A DNA stretch of 64,000 bases. Origin: Liolophura sinensis. Lineage: Eukaryota > Mollusca > Polyplacophora > Chitonida > Chitonidae. The notes beneath the pieces were generated by a model. That model was not told where the DNA came from. It searched no databases and saw only the letters and a program-made list of their open reading frames with translations. Position numbers and translations under genes: made by a program. The stretch spans positions 4,381,152-4,445,151 of the forward strand of contig NC_088305.1 of the NCBI RefSeq assembly GCF_032854445.1, given 5' to 3'. Below, piece by piece: positions 44,201 through 55,725 of this stretch (within the stretch, counting starts at the first letter, position 1; each line of letters starts with the position of its first letter).

Positions 44201-47196
44201 GAGCTGAATTTAATTTTCTTGACAAGCCACATGTCACTAAACGTCGGAAAAAAAATTTTTTTTTTCTGAAACACAGCAGTGCCTACCTGTCCGCATCGTT
44301 GGTAGAACGAAGAGACGCCTTGCTCACTTGTCTAGGAGTGTCTGCGGAGAAAGTGGTTCGTCGGTGTCTTTTGACGGAGGCCTGTGTAAGAGGCTCAAAA
44401 CTTGCGCGATAGACGTTTCCAGTAATGGTGTACTCTTTGGGAAAGGTCATACTGTTGTCTCCTCCACCTCTATTAGTTAAATAAGCAAAATAAATAAATA
44501 AAAAACCAAGTGTTTTGGTGAAGTGATTTTTCACCTAAGTTGGAGTGTATAATATTCATATCTGTGCGTAATAAAGGCATTTCAGCTAATTACAGTTCAT
44601 CAGTGTACAGCTTGACTGTGGCGACTTTGCTCCTGCACAAGATTCCTTTTATCACTTGAGCTCTCTTTCAGAACTTTTCAATTCTTATAAAGTGATACTA
44701 TTTTTGATTTTCTCTCTACCATTGGTATGGCAAGAAAGCTGTGATATTAAACTACCGTCTGTGTTCGTTATGTGACTTCTGATATCCTTTATTGACTGAA
44801 TAGTAAATGAATTATCCGTAGTAGATAGACTACTTGACGTTTTATTGTCGCGATAAAACTGAAATATTGTTGAAAGCGACGTTAAAACTTTCACTCACTC
44901 ACTCACTTATCAATGTACAGAAAATTGGCTTAAACGAATTCCACAGGTGAAACGTTGAATTCAAGATTTTATTCATCTTTAGTGATCAAATGTCATAAAT
45001 GAGTAAAGGGAATTATCAAAAGAACACGTTTATTAAAGCAGCTATCTAGTAAGGAAAGAATGTATCCTCATAACTCACATATTAACTAGAGGTTTAAAGA
45101 ATGTGTAATGGTTAATGACGGAAGAAAATACTAAAATACAAATAAGAACTTGGTTACCGTAGCAACCGGGTGAAGTCAGGACATGAATCATACAATCTAC
45201 ACAGGCCTAACCAATAGGTATAGATGTCATTTAGAAAGTGGATTAAGTAACAGTATTATCGTTAATAGGGATTACACTTTCTGAATATAGCACAGATTCT
45301 AGTGCTGAAATTTGGCTGAGACCATTGCGGGTTTCGAGCCAGCGACCTCAGAGTCAGGCACCTAACCGCCAGCAATACATGTCAACATGTCTAGACCACT
45401 CGACCAACAGGCCTTCCACAAAAATGGAAGGTAGTTGACCGGTAGACTTTACAGCGAACATGTATTACCCCTCTGATGATCACAAACGACGTCACTCCCT
45501 TAGATAAATATATCAGATAGGTATAGATGTCATTTAGAAAGTGGATTAAGTAACAGTATTAAGAGAAACCGGATAGAGATCGGAAAAAAATATGTATAAG
45601 TTATTTTGTCTCGTTACACAAAAAGATTTCCTGATTTCGAATTTGAATTAATTTGTTTGATCTTATCAATACCATACCATCCATATTAAAACCGTATCGC
45701 CACCCCCACCCAGCGATATAATAATGACAGCCGAAGGTCTGGACACACCACTTTTGCCAAAAGTATCTACCAGCCTAAAATTAAAAACACGTATAGCTCA
45801 AAGTCTCTGATTGTAATAGCACTGAGATAAAGATATGCGGGTTTACACGTGCTTATAATCACTGAGATTGGTTACTGGTTGGTTGTTATGTAAACCACAG
45901 AATTAGACACACACACATATAGGGACTGATCGCCGTATGCATGAAGATTTCATAAATTCACGAGAGGCCATATTTGATCGGTTACTTGTGACCATTTGTC
46001 AAATATCCCACTGTTGTCACTGCTCTTCATTCGATGGGTTACTTGTGACCATTTGTCAACTATCCCACTGTTGTCACTGCTCTTCATTCGATGGGTTACT
46101 TGTGACCATTTGTCAATTATCCCACTGTTGTAACGGCTCTTCATTCGATGGGTAACTTGTGACCATTTGTCAATTATCCCACTGTTGTCACTGCTCTTCA
46201 TTCGATGGGTTACTTGTGACCATTTGTCAATTATCCGACTGTTGTCACTGCTCTTCATTCGATGGGTTAGTTGTGACCATTTGTCAATTATCCCACTGTT
46301 GTCACTGCTCTTCATTCGATGGGTTAGTTGTGACCATTTGTCAATTATCCCACTGTTGTCCCTGCTCTTCATTCGATGGGTTACTTGTTACCATTTGTCA
46401 ATTATCCCACTGTCTTCACAGCTCTTGATTTGATCGGTTACTTGTGACCAATTGTCAATTATCCCACTGTTTTCACTGCTCTTCATTCGATGGGTTACTT
46501 GGGACCATTTGTCAATTATCCCACTGTTGTAACAGCTCTTCATTCGATGGGTAACTTGTGACCATTTGTCAATTATCCGACTGTTGTCACTGCTCTTCAT
46601 TCGATGGGTTACTTGTTACCATTTGTCAATTATCCGACTGTTGTCACTGCTCTTCATTCGATGGGTTACTTGTGACCATTTGTCAATTATCCCACTGTTG
46701 TCACAACTCTGGATTTGATCGGTTACTTGTGACCATTTGTTAATTACCCCACTGTTGTCACTGCACTTCATTCGATGGGTTACTTGGGACCATTTGTCAA
46801 TTATCCCACTGTTGTAACGGCTCCTCATTCGATGGGTTACTTGTGACCAATTATCAATTATCCCACTGTTGTCACAGCTCTTGATTTGATCGGTTACTTG
46901 TGACCATTTGTCAATTATCCCACTGTTGTCACTGCTCTTGATTTGATCGGTTAGTTGTCACGATTTGCCAATTACCCGACTGTTGTCACAGCTCTTGATT
47001 TACTACCCATCATGTATTTTTATTATCTCATAGGACTTGGATGTCTTACTTGCTTTTGTTTCTCAATTTAATACCTGTACTTGCACACGGAGAGAAACGT
47101 TTATTTCAACAAATTCAATTAAGTTAACCAAAGTGTATTCCCTCAGTGTATATGCCTAACGCTTCTATATATCCATTTGAGGGCCTTTAATAATTC

Positions 47197-47227
<31 letters not shown>

Positions 47228-50200
47228 GCTCCATCAGTCCCAAAATGACAATCTTAATTGGGTGGCAAATGTTATACATGGATATTGCTAAACCAAACAT
47301 ATAAACATGGCAAATACATACTGGACAAGATTTGTGCAATACACAGTCAAAATAATTAACTTACTTTAAAGGTGGTTTTCGTTTTCGTATGTGAGTCTTC
47401 TCATAGTCGGTGATCATCTTTTTCACCGTCACACGGCCGGCCTTCATTGTTAGCTGTATTATGTACCTGGGAAAATAATAACACAATTTAAACACTTAAA
47501 CTGTGAGTCATTTTTAGATCTATTTATAATGCTAACATACTCTATGAATACATACCTGTAACTCTTACCAATTATCTGTTACTAGTATTGGATGTTTCTC
47601 AATTTAATACCTGTACTTGCACACGGAGAGACACTGAACATATGCAACTTAAGCCTTCTAACCAGCGAGGCAAATCTAGTAAAAAGTAGGCCACAATATA
47701 ACCCAAGTAGCGAACACTCAGGGGTAAAGGTGTAAAAAGAAATATGCATCTTGATCATTAACATAGCGATAATATGAAGTCGTTTCTGAAGCGAGATACA
47801 TGTAATTCCTCCTAAATACGTTAAGGTCCGTAGAAAGACCCTCAAAAACTAGATTCCAAGTGTTTTGAACCATTTTATTTTTGTGTGTGTATGATCAGAC
47901 ATAACATTTGTAAACACCACAATAATGTTGTCCAAAGATGAAAATAGAAGTACAGTTCAAGTCCATATCATTGGTATTCATTATTATATGGTTCATAAAG
48001 CCCACAATATACAATTCAAGAAAACACATGCAATTTAAATGGATCTAAACACAATAAATCAAGGTAGTTTTGAATGTACATTTTGAATAATCTTTCGATT
48101 TAATTAAATTTGCTTAGGCGTTTTTATACAACCTCCATGTTTCCTTCTCTAACGGCTCAGTGCCGGGCGCCTAGCTACGAGAACAACGTTATATATAAAT
48201 AGCCTAGGCCGGCAACTAAGAGATTAAACACGTACATAAATCATTTGACCTTCAGAAATCAATCTGATAATATGGAGAATAATAGAGAGATCTTCCTGAA
48301 CAAGGCGTGTGAAATCGATCACATACAAACAAAAACAATATTACAACATCGATCAGGGCCCACTTCTAGCCAAACTTTCTAAACAAATTTATGGTGAATT
48401 CCCTTAAATAACGGTTCCTTACGGCGTTAAAACCTAACGACCACGTCATTTACGTAAAACGTTATGCATTTTATGAAAGTCAGCCGCGCTCTTTAATTAG
48501 GAATTGTATGTCTTTATCTATCGGGATTTTTCTGTAGTGTACAAATTAGGCATGTGACGCACCAGACAGGTATTGTCAGATAAAGACAAGTTAAAGGCTA
48601 GGGGGCTCTTTATGTAGGTTACATAATATCCCCTAAATAACTGAGGAAAATATTTTCCTGGGACAATTATGTGTGGAGGAGATCAGCACAAAGACCATCA
48701 ACAGCTCAAATCTGCTAAGGAATGTTATAAAAAATGTTGGTATTCAATAGGCATCATTTCAGCCCCACACAATCACCTACAGTCGACGAAATATGACACC
48801 TGTTGACCTCATGAAACGGCTACGCTGACTGATCATGTGATGGTACTATAATGATGCCGGTATGTCCGGCATGCAGGACAGAGATATTCAGATTGGTCTG
48901 AACATATCTTTTGATAAGCAACATAATACACAATATATACACGTTACATTGCACCATATTTATTTATTTGATTGGTGTTTTACGCCGTGCTCAAGAATAT
49001 TTCACTTATACGACGGCGGCCAGCATTATGGTGGGTGGAAACCGGGCACAGCCCGGGGGAAACCCACGACCATCCGCAGGTTGCTGTCAGGCCTTCCCAC
49101 GTACGGCCGCAGAGGAGGCACCATATTTAATACCTGCGTTGGGCACATACTTTGTTCTGGGCCTAGGTATTTTTCTGGGGGAAGTTATGATGATAATTCT
49201 CCTTTAATAATGAACTGATTTCAGTTCAGTATTTTTAAAACGCAGTAAAATGTTATGAATAATCGTTTGCCCACCAGTACATCACTGCACAATTACGTCA
49301 TAATAAATGTTAAATGCTGTTACCCAAGTCTGTGCTATCTTACGTCTACGTGCTGACTTACCTAAAGGACATTCGCCGTCATCCCCATGGCATAATCTAA
49401 GATTTTAGAAAGCAATTTTCTTAGATAAATTTGCATCCACAATATAGTTCCTTATGGAAGAAAAGCCCCTTTTTGGATACACAGTTTTCTTCCCCGTATT
49501 TATATTACAGTTAAAAGTCACAATATTAAGCCCTTTCTAGCTTTCGAATGCTCCTGCTGAACTAAGTGTACATTGACGATGTTCAGTTCATTGGTGACTC
49601 GGTAATATTAGAGTTAAATGTGTCTGGTACAACATTAATATTCCACATATTCCATAACATTAGCCTGTCTGATAAAGTGTTATATGAATACGCTACATAA
49701 TAAAATTAAAAAAAGTCTTCGTGAATGAATTGTATGGTACGCTACCACAAAGGAAAACATTATCCACATTACATGATATTCATTTTCTTTCAGTTTTGTT
49801 CAATAGATGAAAAGACGGGAAAACGGCCCTATGCAGCGTAATAAGGCGTGTGGTAGATGTATTAAATAGCCTAAATTCCTGTCGCGTATAGAGGCAATTG
49901 CGCAGCAGTCGTCCCAGACCTTGATATAATCCTCTGTCTGTAAGCTTCACGGTCGCCACAGAAGTGAAAAGAGTGTTCTTCAGTACAGCATTAAATGATC
50001 GACTGATCGATTCGTTTTTAACACCACACGCAAAACATGTCTTATTCCATGGTGGTCAGTATCACTGGATAAACCCTGAAGTAAACCACTGGTCTTTGGC
50101 AATTTACTGACAGCTATTCCCACGTGTGACGAGCACACCATATTAGGAAAAAAGAAAAGATAAGGTTAGACTACGCATACGTTCTTATGAGACTGGTAGA

Positions 50201-53200
50201 TCGCTTCTCCCAGTGGCGGCTCTCCATCCAATAACTGATAATAAGGTATTATGACAACATCACCGTATTTTGAGTATTTCTAGAGCAGTGACGTCTATTA
50301 AATTGCAGTTAACATCACTGCTTATTTATTTTTACCTAATTCTGCTAAGGGGCGCGTTGCTACTATTTACTATGTATGCATTTACATGCAGAGTTAGAAT
50401 AAAACCCCGACTCAGGCAAATTGACAAGTAGCTGTATTTCAACGCATACGTGTGCTATCATACTGTATGTGCTATTCTGGTTTTACCCGCTATTCTGTAC
50501 GCTATATATACGTATTAAAAATTTTTTTATGACATCCATAAACACGCTGTTCCAACCACATAAGTTTTATAGGGTTTAGATTGTAAACCTAGGCGTACAC
50601 TGTAAAATGGACTTATAACAGACTAAACTTGTCAGCAGCATGTGTGCCCTGCTCGAACACTTATATACTTGGGTTTCATCGTCGTATACATACAGGTATG
50701 AAAAGGATGGTTTACCCCATATTTTTTTCTATTTTATACCACGTTATATAGACATCAACAAAAGAACCCATTGCGGTTTTGAAAAGAATGATAAACTATC
50801 CGGGTACATCACACTACTGCACATAAGCTGTACAGTGTAACCTCATGGTGGGGTGTTCATTTTAAAATTCTATTCACAAAAGCAAGATATAGTCCACGTG
50901 GCAAGATACGGCCTCAAGAGCACAAACTGTTATTATGTGCTCAATTTCAGTCATATAATCATGCCGTCATTCGAAACGGGCTTTCACTGGGTGGTTAAAA
51001 CCAGGCCTATAAAACAAAGTTTGCACATATACATAGCCTTACGTGTATTTCACTAATCGTGGTGTTTAGGTGACAATAATCGCACGACAACGTTTTACCT
51101 CAACGGCAACGGGTTTCGTAAATTTTCAGTTCATTCAAAATGTGGTTTAAACTTAGCAATCTGCGAGGAATTCTGAATCTTCCTTTTTATCTTTCACTTA
51201 AAGATGAATACCATCTTTGAACAATAGATTTATTTATATTTATTTATTTATTTATTTATTTTATTGGTGTTTCACGCCGTACTCAAGAATATTTCACTTA
51301 TATGACGGCAGCCAGCATTACGGTGGGAGGAAACCGGGCACAGCCCGGGGGAAGCCCACGACCATCGTACTATAGAACCACGTCAGATCTGGTTTGTTAG
51401 CTGCCTCAATGAATGGACATGTCTCAACTTAATGTTTATTGCTCCTTCTACACAGCTGCGTATAAGATGAACATCCCTGCTTGTACACAACATAAAATCA
51501 AGTCTCCGTGTCATCAAGGTGGTGATTTATCAACTTATTTAAGCAGGTTTGCTTAGATCTCAAGACGAAACCACCACAAAACATTTTTAAACATTAACAT
51601 AAGTAGTTTGATCTAATAATATTTTAAATGGAAGCGGAAGAATTTCTGGCCCTTGTTAACATTTAATCGAGTTAATGAGAAATGGTGTCACACAGGAGAT
51701 CCCTGATGGCCAGTGTTGCTCCTTTTCTCCTTTTTCTTTTCATTGTCTTCTATTTGCCAGGCAACCCTGGTGAAATACATATATATCCACTTGTCGCTTA
51801 TTTCTCAACATAATGCTTTAAACTTTGCACACGTAAATAAAAAACGATCCCACAAATTTTACTGTCTTTTCTCATTTTAAATATTAAACCTACTAAAGCG
51901 TTTGGCGCAAATGACACCGATGTTCTTTGCAAGACATACACTTCCATGGTTTGTGAAATGTATTTCTGTCTCGATTTCGAAGCTAACTTTCTAATAAAAG
52001 TTAGAGTAACTGCCTTTCTGCTCCATTCTGGGTCAAATTCTATTTCTAATTTATGTCAATGATGTACATGTAATTTTTTCTTCGTCTCTATTGAACTTCG
52101 TGTTCTTTGCTGATTGTACCAGATCTACATATTTGTTAGGAAATATTAATGAAGCTATAAGTGCTATGACACAAGAGCGTACAAAAGTGCAAGACTGGTT
52201 AGGTGATAATGAGCTCTCGATAAACACTGGAAAAATAAAAGTAATGATAATTACACCTTATTGAAAAGCGCTTTCATCCGATCTTCCCAACATAGCTTTA
52301 ATGGGGAAACAACTGAAGTAGTATCTAACGTTAAATAAGACCTCCATGGCTAGTGCAGCACAATGACGCAGAGGCCTCTCACCAAGGAGGTCGTTGTGAG
52401 TTGAAGTCATGCTGGCTTCCATTCCACTCGTACCCTCGTACCAGCCGATGGTCGTGGGTCGTGATAAACTTTCATGCGTACATAAACCCCATATGTATGA
52501 TTTTAAAAAATACGATTTCCTGATTTAAAATAAAATTTTTTAGATGTAAGGAGCTTGATAGAAATGGGGTAATGGTTCACTGTATAATGATTAAATTCTA
52601 ACTCAGGAATGGATCGTTTCACATCTGTAACTTCCATCCTTTCATCTCTCCATTAGTGAGAACGAATAGGGTTCTTAATTACACTATTATAACATTCTTT
52701 GTTTTCTATCCGACTCTGACATATTCGATATGCATGTGTAAATTGATTCTACAATTCCTTAACTCTGGTAACCTGGAATATTCAAAATACATTTATCTGT
52801 GGGCTGTAGACAGTTTAAATATAGCTACAACAATCAAAGCTGTCTGTTTTTGCCTTCACCTCTAGAAATAAATGGCTCAAATTGGTCAGTCAAACGATTC
52901 GTGAATTCGTGAACATACAAGTACACTTAAACGCATTCTGTTCAATACGGGCAAAAGGCTGGCGATAGCAGGCAGGCATGGTTTGTAAGATCATTGATTA
53001 AATGACCGATTAAACATATTCAACATTTTCATGTTGTCATAACAATGAATCTGTATTGTTTTCACCTAAAATTTCGTTCATGACTATTAAAGATACTCAT
53101 TTTGCTTGAATCAGAGTTACATTAATCTTTCAAAGTTGTTTTAAAGGAACCCTTTGGAATGTAGGGTGATAAAAAGTAATATTTTATGATGTTTATTTGC

Positions 53201-55255
53201 CTGTGACAATGTTTGTCATATAGTGAGTATTACTAAGCCTATAATCCTAACACTCTAACTCAATAAAGGTAAGCAACACACCAATAGTGCGGGTTGGGGG
53301 GGGGGGGGTGTTGTATTGCATCATCTTTTTATTTACCACTAAATCTATATTAGTGAACATTTTACCTGTACCATGTGATATATCAATAATGTGCCATTGC
53401 GTCAGTCAAAGTGCATTTGACATTTTCCTGAAGGGAACTAAACTTGAACAGAAAGTAAACCTTCCCAGAACCTGCTGGCTATACGCAAGGCTTGTAGGTT
53501 GAACTGAGAACATCGTCTAATACACAAAGTGCGTCAGTCAAAGTGCACTTGACATTTTCCTGAAGGGAACTAAACTTGAACAGAAAGTAAACCTTCCCAG
53601 AACCTGCTGGCTATACGCAAGGCTTGTAGGTTGAATTGAGAACGTCGTCTAATACACAAAATGTGTACGAGGTCAGGTAAATTCTTAATTTACCTGTCTT
53701 TTGTATAGGAACACATGCCTAGGTAGATCATGGTTGGTCGATTTTCTCTTTATGATATTTTAGAGGGGAAAATAAAGTGCCCTAAATGCGATTTCACTAA
53801 CAAGGGACAGGCGGTGTGTAAGCTGATCCACCTGTCCAGTGTACGGTCATAGTCTAGTGACACTCACCCGAAAGACAAGAATCTGGTGACACTCACCCGA
53901 AAGACAAGACGGCGTTCTAACTTAATACGTTAACTCTCTGTTCGGAGTCCATATAGGTTCACAATGACAAATACATGTCGTTAAGTAGATCATATAAAAC
54001 AGCCATTCATCGGGTTACTACAGACACATCTATGGTGAACCTAGGCGTTGAAACTACACATTCATATGCAAGCCGTTAATCCAAACAATCCTGGTCAAAG
54101 AACTAAAGAGTTAAGGAAGTATATAACGTAAACTGTTAAAATCGATTCTTCCAAAGAGGAGAAGTCAACAGAAAATGACCGACGGACTCGCAGAATGTTC
54201 TATGCGAATGAATCAACTGAAAACCCAAATATTCGCTACTTTATAATATGTCGTTAATCAAAATAAGTAATTAATTCAACACAATAAATATACAGCTCTA
54301 CCCCTGGAGGCAAATTTATCACATGTTTTTTGTTTTTTTCTGCCCTCGATTGCTGATAACCTACCTTGAAGGATTGGTAAAACAACTCACAAATTCAGCC
54401 GCTATTCCGTGCGAACGCTTAAACAGTCTAAGACCACCTAGGATAGCCTTCTTAAATATATCAGATTGTCAAGGCCATAGCCTCGTCTTAGAAATGGGAG
54501 GGGCAAGCAATTTGGTTGGCTGGTGTCAACCACCTGATGTTCAAATTTTGAAATGGAAACCCCCTAATCTTCAGGTGGATATCATTATCTGAAGCAAAAA
54601 CTTTAGAAAGAAACGAGAGACCTCAGTTAGGGCTCTCAGTTAGGAGTTTACCTCAGTTAGGGTTTTATTCTACCTGTTCACGTAAATGCTTAAATGGTAA
54701 CAGCGTACATAACATCTGGCACCATGGCCTAAGAATTAGATAAACAAAATATGCAATAATGTTAACTTTATTAAACGTCATTGTATAGTTTACTCAGTGC
54801 TTCAACAGATATAATTTTTACCCTTTTTTGATTTATAGCAGGGTATTGAGCGTACAACAAATTAGGATATACAGGCACTATTCCAGGTAACTAATTTTCG
54901 TCAAGTGATTCGAATGCTAATTTTTATCAGTGAATATGATTTTGGGGATTAGTCTACGTGTATCATTTTAACGGTTGACGATCTGAACTGTTTCTTTTTT
55001 ATATGTCACGTAATATCCAGAAGTTTTCTCTTACGTCCGCGAGTGGTGGATTCCAAAGAGCTGGGCGGCCTTATTTTCTGAGCGTATTAATTTCCGAGTG
55101 TATGAATATCGTTTAACTAGCTTGGTGCTCCACATTTAGAACAAAGAGTTTTGTGATGACTTACCGGTGAACAATCAGTGGTGAGCCAAATAACCAGGAA
55201 GTAGCCCCTGTTTTGTTATCTAACTCTGTCCAAGTGCTAGGGAGCGTGTACGTTT
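41134..55255 (-). CDS. Unrecognised membrane protein, partial (five internal exons)
   Basis: Five minus-strand segments have GT/AG borders and matching phases: 55255-55165, 47466-47365, 44469-44287, 43236-43085 and 41229-41134. They give about 208 residues. In order: a probable extracellular piece (TYTLPSTWTELDNKTGA, TSWLFGSPLIVHRY); a basic stretch (KKMITDYEKTHIRKRKPPLK); a region with RASFEPLTQASVKRHRRTTF, possibly a kinase site; a hydrophobic helix (SVVPVVVLLMSLVLYL); and a second one (FMAWIVFLWLI) followed by KRLRDFFDQTFALNVAVANK. Both ends are missing. I do not recognise the family. Four junctions agreeing in phase make chance unlikely, and the exon sequences are much less AT-rich than the flanks. 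The first segment's acceptor is uncertain. Introns hold satellites, SINEs and a LINE fragment. Confidence 0.68.
41590..41745 (-). mobile_element. 5'-truncated SINE
   Basis: (TTTA)n, TTTTGATTGGTGTTTTACGC, CATTATGGTGGGAGGAAACC and CCCACGACCATCCGCAGGCT. TATAAGT on both sides may be a short target-site duplication. In the tract to the left of the second hydrophobic exon's upstream neighbour (an intron of the membrane-protein gene). Confidence 0.88.
41746..43084. other. Intron of the membrane-protein gene
   Basis: Apart from the SINE to its left, no repeat or exon is supported. Confidence 0.5.
43085..43236 (-). CDS. Membrane-protein gene, first hydrophobic exon
   Basis: Acceptor TTATCTTACAG, donor TCGG then GTAATA; 152 nt. 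CDSTDWEVSVPSVVPVVVLL, MSLVLYLANAARTIITTYN: one transmembrane helix. Confidence 0.75.
44287..44469 (-). CDS. Membrane-protein gene, loop exon
   Basis: Acceptor TTAACTAATAG, donor GACAG then GTAGGC; 183 nt, phase 2/2. It encodes GGGDNSMTFPKEYTITGNVY, a hydrophilic stretch with KRHRRTTFSAD, and KASLRSTNDAD. Confidence 0.72.
45214..45561. repeat. Pair of perfect 45-bp direct repeats, 303 bp apart
   Basis: ATAGGTATAGATGTCATTTA then GAAAGTGGATTAAGTAACAG then TATTA occurs at 45214-45258 and 45517-45561 without mismatch, enclosing a tRNA-like SINE. Confidence 0.93.
45290..45425 (-). mobile_element. tRNA-like SINE of a third family
   Basis: On the minus strand: GCCTGTTGGTCGAGTGGTCT (box A region), a long variable-arm-like stretch, and GCTGGCTCGAAACCCGCAAT (box B). 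The head is most like a Leu/Ser tRNA but box spacing and extra bases rule out an intact tRNA gene. Related to 27447-27530. Confidence 0.65.
45985..47010. repeat. 57-bp satellite array (about 18 copies) in an intron
   Basis: Units GTTACTTGTGACCATTTGTC, AATTATCCCACTGTTGTCAC, TGCTCTTCATTCGATGG repeat every 57 bp (GTTACT at 46038 and 46095). A variant with TTGATTTGATCGG recurs every few units. The unit is a multiple of three, so open frames on both strands are by-products. Confidence 0.95.
47195..47227. repeat. (TTA)n microsatellite
   Basis: About ten uninterrupted TTA units. Confidence 0.95.
47365..47466 (-). CDS. Membrane-protein gene, basic exon
   Basis: Acceptor TTATTTTCCCAG, donor TTTAAA then GTAAGT; 102 nt, phase 2/2. 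It encodes YIIQLTMKAGRVTVKKMITD then YEKTHIRKRKPPLK. Confidence 0.72.
48961..49117 (-). mobile_element. 5'-truncated SINE with 12-bp target-site duplication
   Basis: TTTGATTGGTGTTTTACGCC through CGTACGGCCGCAGAGGA, close to the family consensus. GCACCATATTTA occurs at 48951-48962 and 49118-49129. Likely a young copy, in the long intron of the membrane-protein gene. Confidence 0.92.
49130..50264. other. Intron sequence
   Basis: No supported exon. A very diverged SINE relic may lie at 50005-50135 (CTGAAGTAAACCACTGG, CAATTTACTGACAGC). Confidence 0.4.
50265..50440 (-). repeat. Dispersed element fragment, minus orientation
   Basis: AGAATAAAACCCCGACTCAG then GCAAATTGACAAGTAGCTG is the reverse complement of the TCAATTTACCTCAGTTGGGG..TTTTATTC segment of the element in gene 1 intron 4. 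Confidence 0.6.
51230..51370 (-). mobile_element. 5'-truncated SINE
   Basis: (TTTA)n, ATTGGTGTTTCACGCCGTAC, CGGTGGGAGGAAACCGGGCA, ending at CCACGACCATC. Confidence 0.9.
51371..52018. other. Intron sequence left of a LINE relic
   Basis: No supported feature; further decayed LINE sequence may be present but is not recognisable by eye. Confidence 0.4.
52019..52336 (+). pseudogene. Non-LTR retrotransposon reverse transcriptase fragment
   Basis: The frame from 52019 to the TGA at 52262 reads SILGQILFLIYVNDVHV, FVFFADCTRS and KVQDWLGDNELSINTGK, which match RT motifs 4-6 of jockey/CR1-like LINEs (GSILGPLLFLIYINDL, FADDT, WL..N.LS.N..K). The catalytic FADD is altered to FADC. A frameshift follows, after which HSFNGETTEVVSNVK continues the family pattern before a stop. 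An inactive 5'- and 3'-truncated copy, antisense to the surrounding gene. Confidence 0.82.
52338..52465 (+). mobile_element. SINE head fragment
   Basis: CCTCCATGGCTAGTGCAGCA, CAATGACGCAGAGGCCTCTC and GGTCGTTGTGAGTTGAAGTC belong to the tRNA-like head of the abundant family; the body stops at GATGGTCGTGGGT. It directly follows the LINE fragment. Confidence 0.75.
52466..53398. other. Intron sequence
   Basis: No feature supported except a G run at 53289-53308. Confidence 0.5.
53399..53661. repeat. 132-bp tandem duplication
   Basis: GCGTCAGTCAAAGTGCATTT starts at 53399 and again (with CACTT) at 53531. The two copies differ at only about five sites over some 130 bases. Confidence 0.93.
54640..54760 (+). 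repeat. Dispersed element fragment
   Basis: ACCTCAGTTAGGGTTTTATT, CTACCTGTTCACGTAAATGC and CTGGCACCATGGCCTAAG match the element in gene 1 intron 4. Confidence 0.65.
55165..55255 (-). CDS. Membrane-protein gene, most upstream exon seen
   Basis: Strong donor CACCG then GTAAGT. The reading frame gives TYTLPSTWTELDNKTGATSW and LFGSPLIVH. The split codon CG|G joins in phase to the exon at 47466. The acceptor could be AAGCAG at 55256, CCCTAG near 55233 or GGACAG near 55226; all keep the frame. Confidence 0.55.
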
Positions 55256-55517
55256 CTGCTTTTTAAGCTCATGTATGAATAGTTGGAATACTTCCCTTAC
55301 TACTTACATTTGACTTACATTGTACCGCGCCCAGAGGGCAGGGTTATACTTAAATTTTTGTTTGTGCAGGTGTGCCTGACACTAACCTGGATACTGTGTT
55401 AAAACCAGCAAGGGATCCTAACGAAGTTTTTCAATCTTTAGCCAATTTTGTACAAAATGTCGTAAATTGTAACAAGTCATTCACTAGTACCTGCATATTG
55501 ATTTCATATCCATCTGA

Positions 55518-55725
55518 ATGTATACAGAAATGATAACTGACATAGGCTGAATCCAGCTGAGTACATACAGAAATGATAACTGTCAGACTGAATCCAGCTG
55601 AATATATACAGAAATGATAACTGATATAGGCTGAATGCATACAGAAATGATAACTGACATAGGCTGAGTCCAGCTGAATACATACAGAAATGATAACTGA
55701 TATAGGCTGAATCCAGCTGAATAGA
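55518..55725. repeat. About 43-bp tandem repeat (5 copies, some shortened)
   Basis: ATACAGAAATGATAACTGAC, ATAGGCTGAATCCAGCTGAA with internal deletions in two copies. It lies just upstream of the first membrane-protein exon seen. Confidence 0.85.

Noticed and set aside
45937-46828. Open frames of 60-140 codons on both strands
   Set aside because: By-products of the 57-bp array, a multiple of three.
49358-49415. A 35-nt exon on the minus strand reading LCHGDDGECPL with a strong GTAAGT donor
   Set aside because: Its phases (1 and 1) cannot fit between the flanking exons of the membrane-protein gene without shifting the frame.
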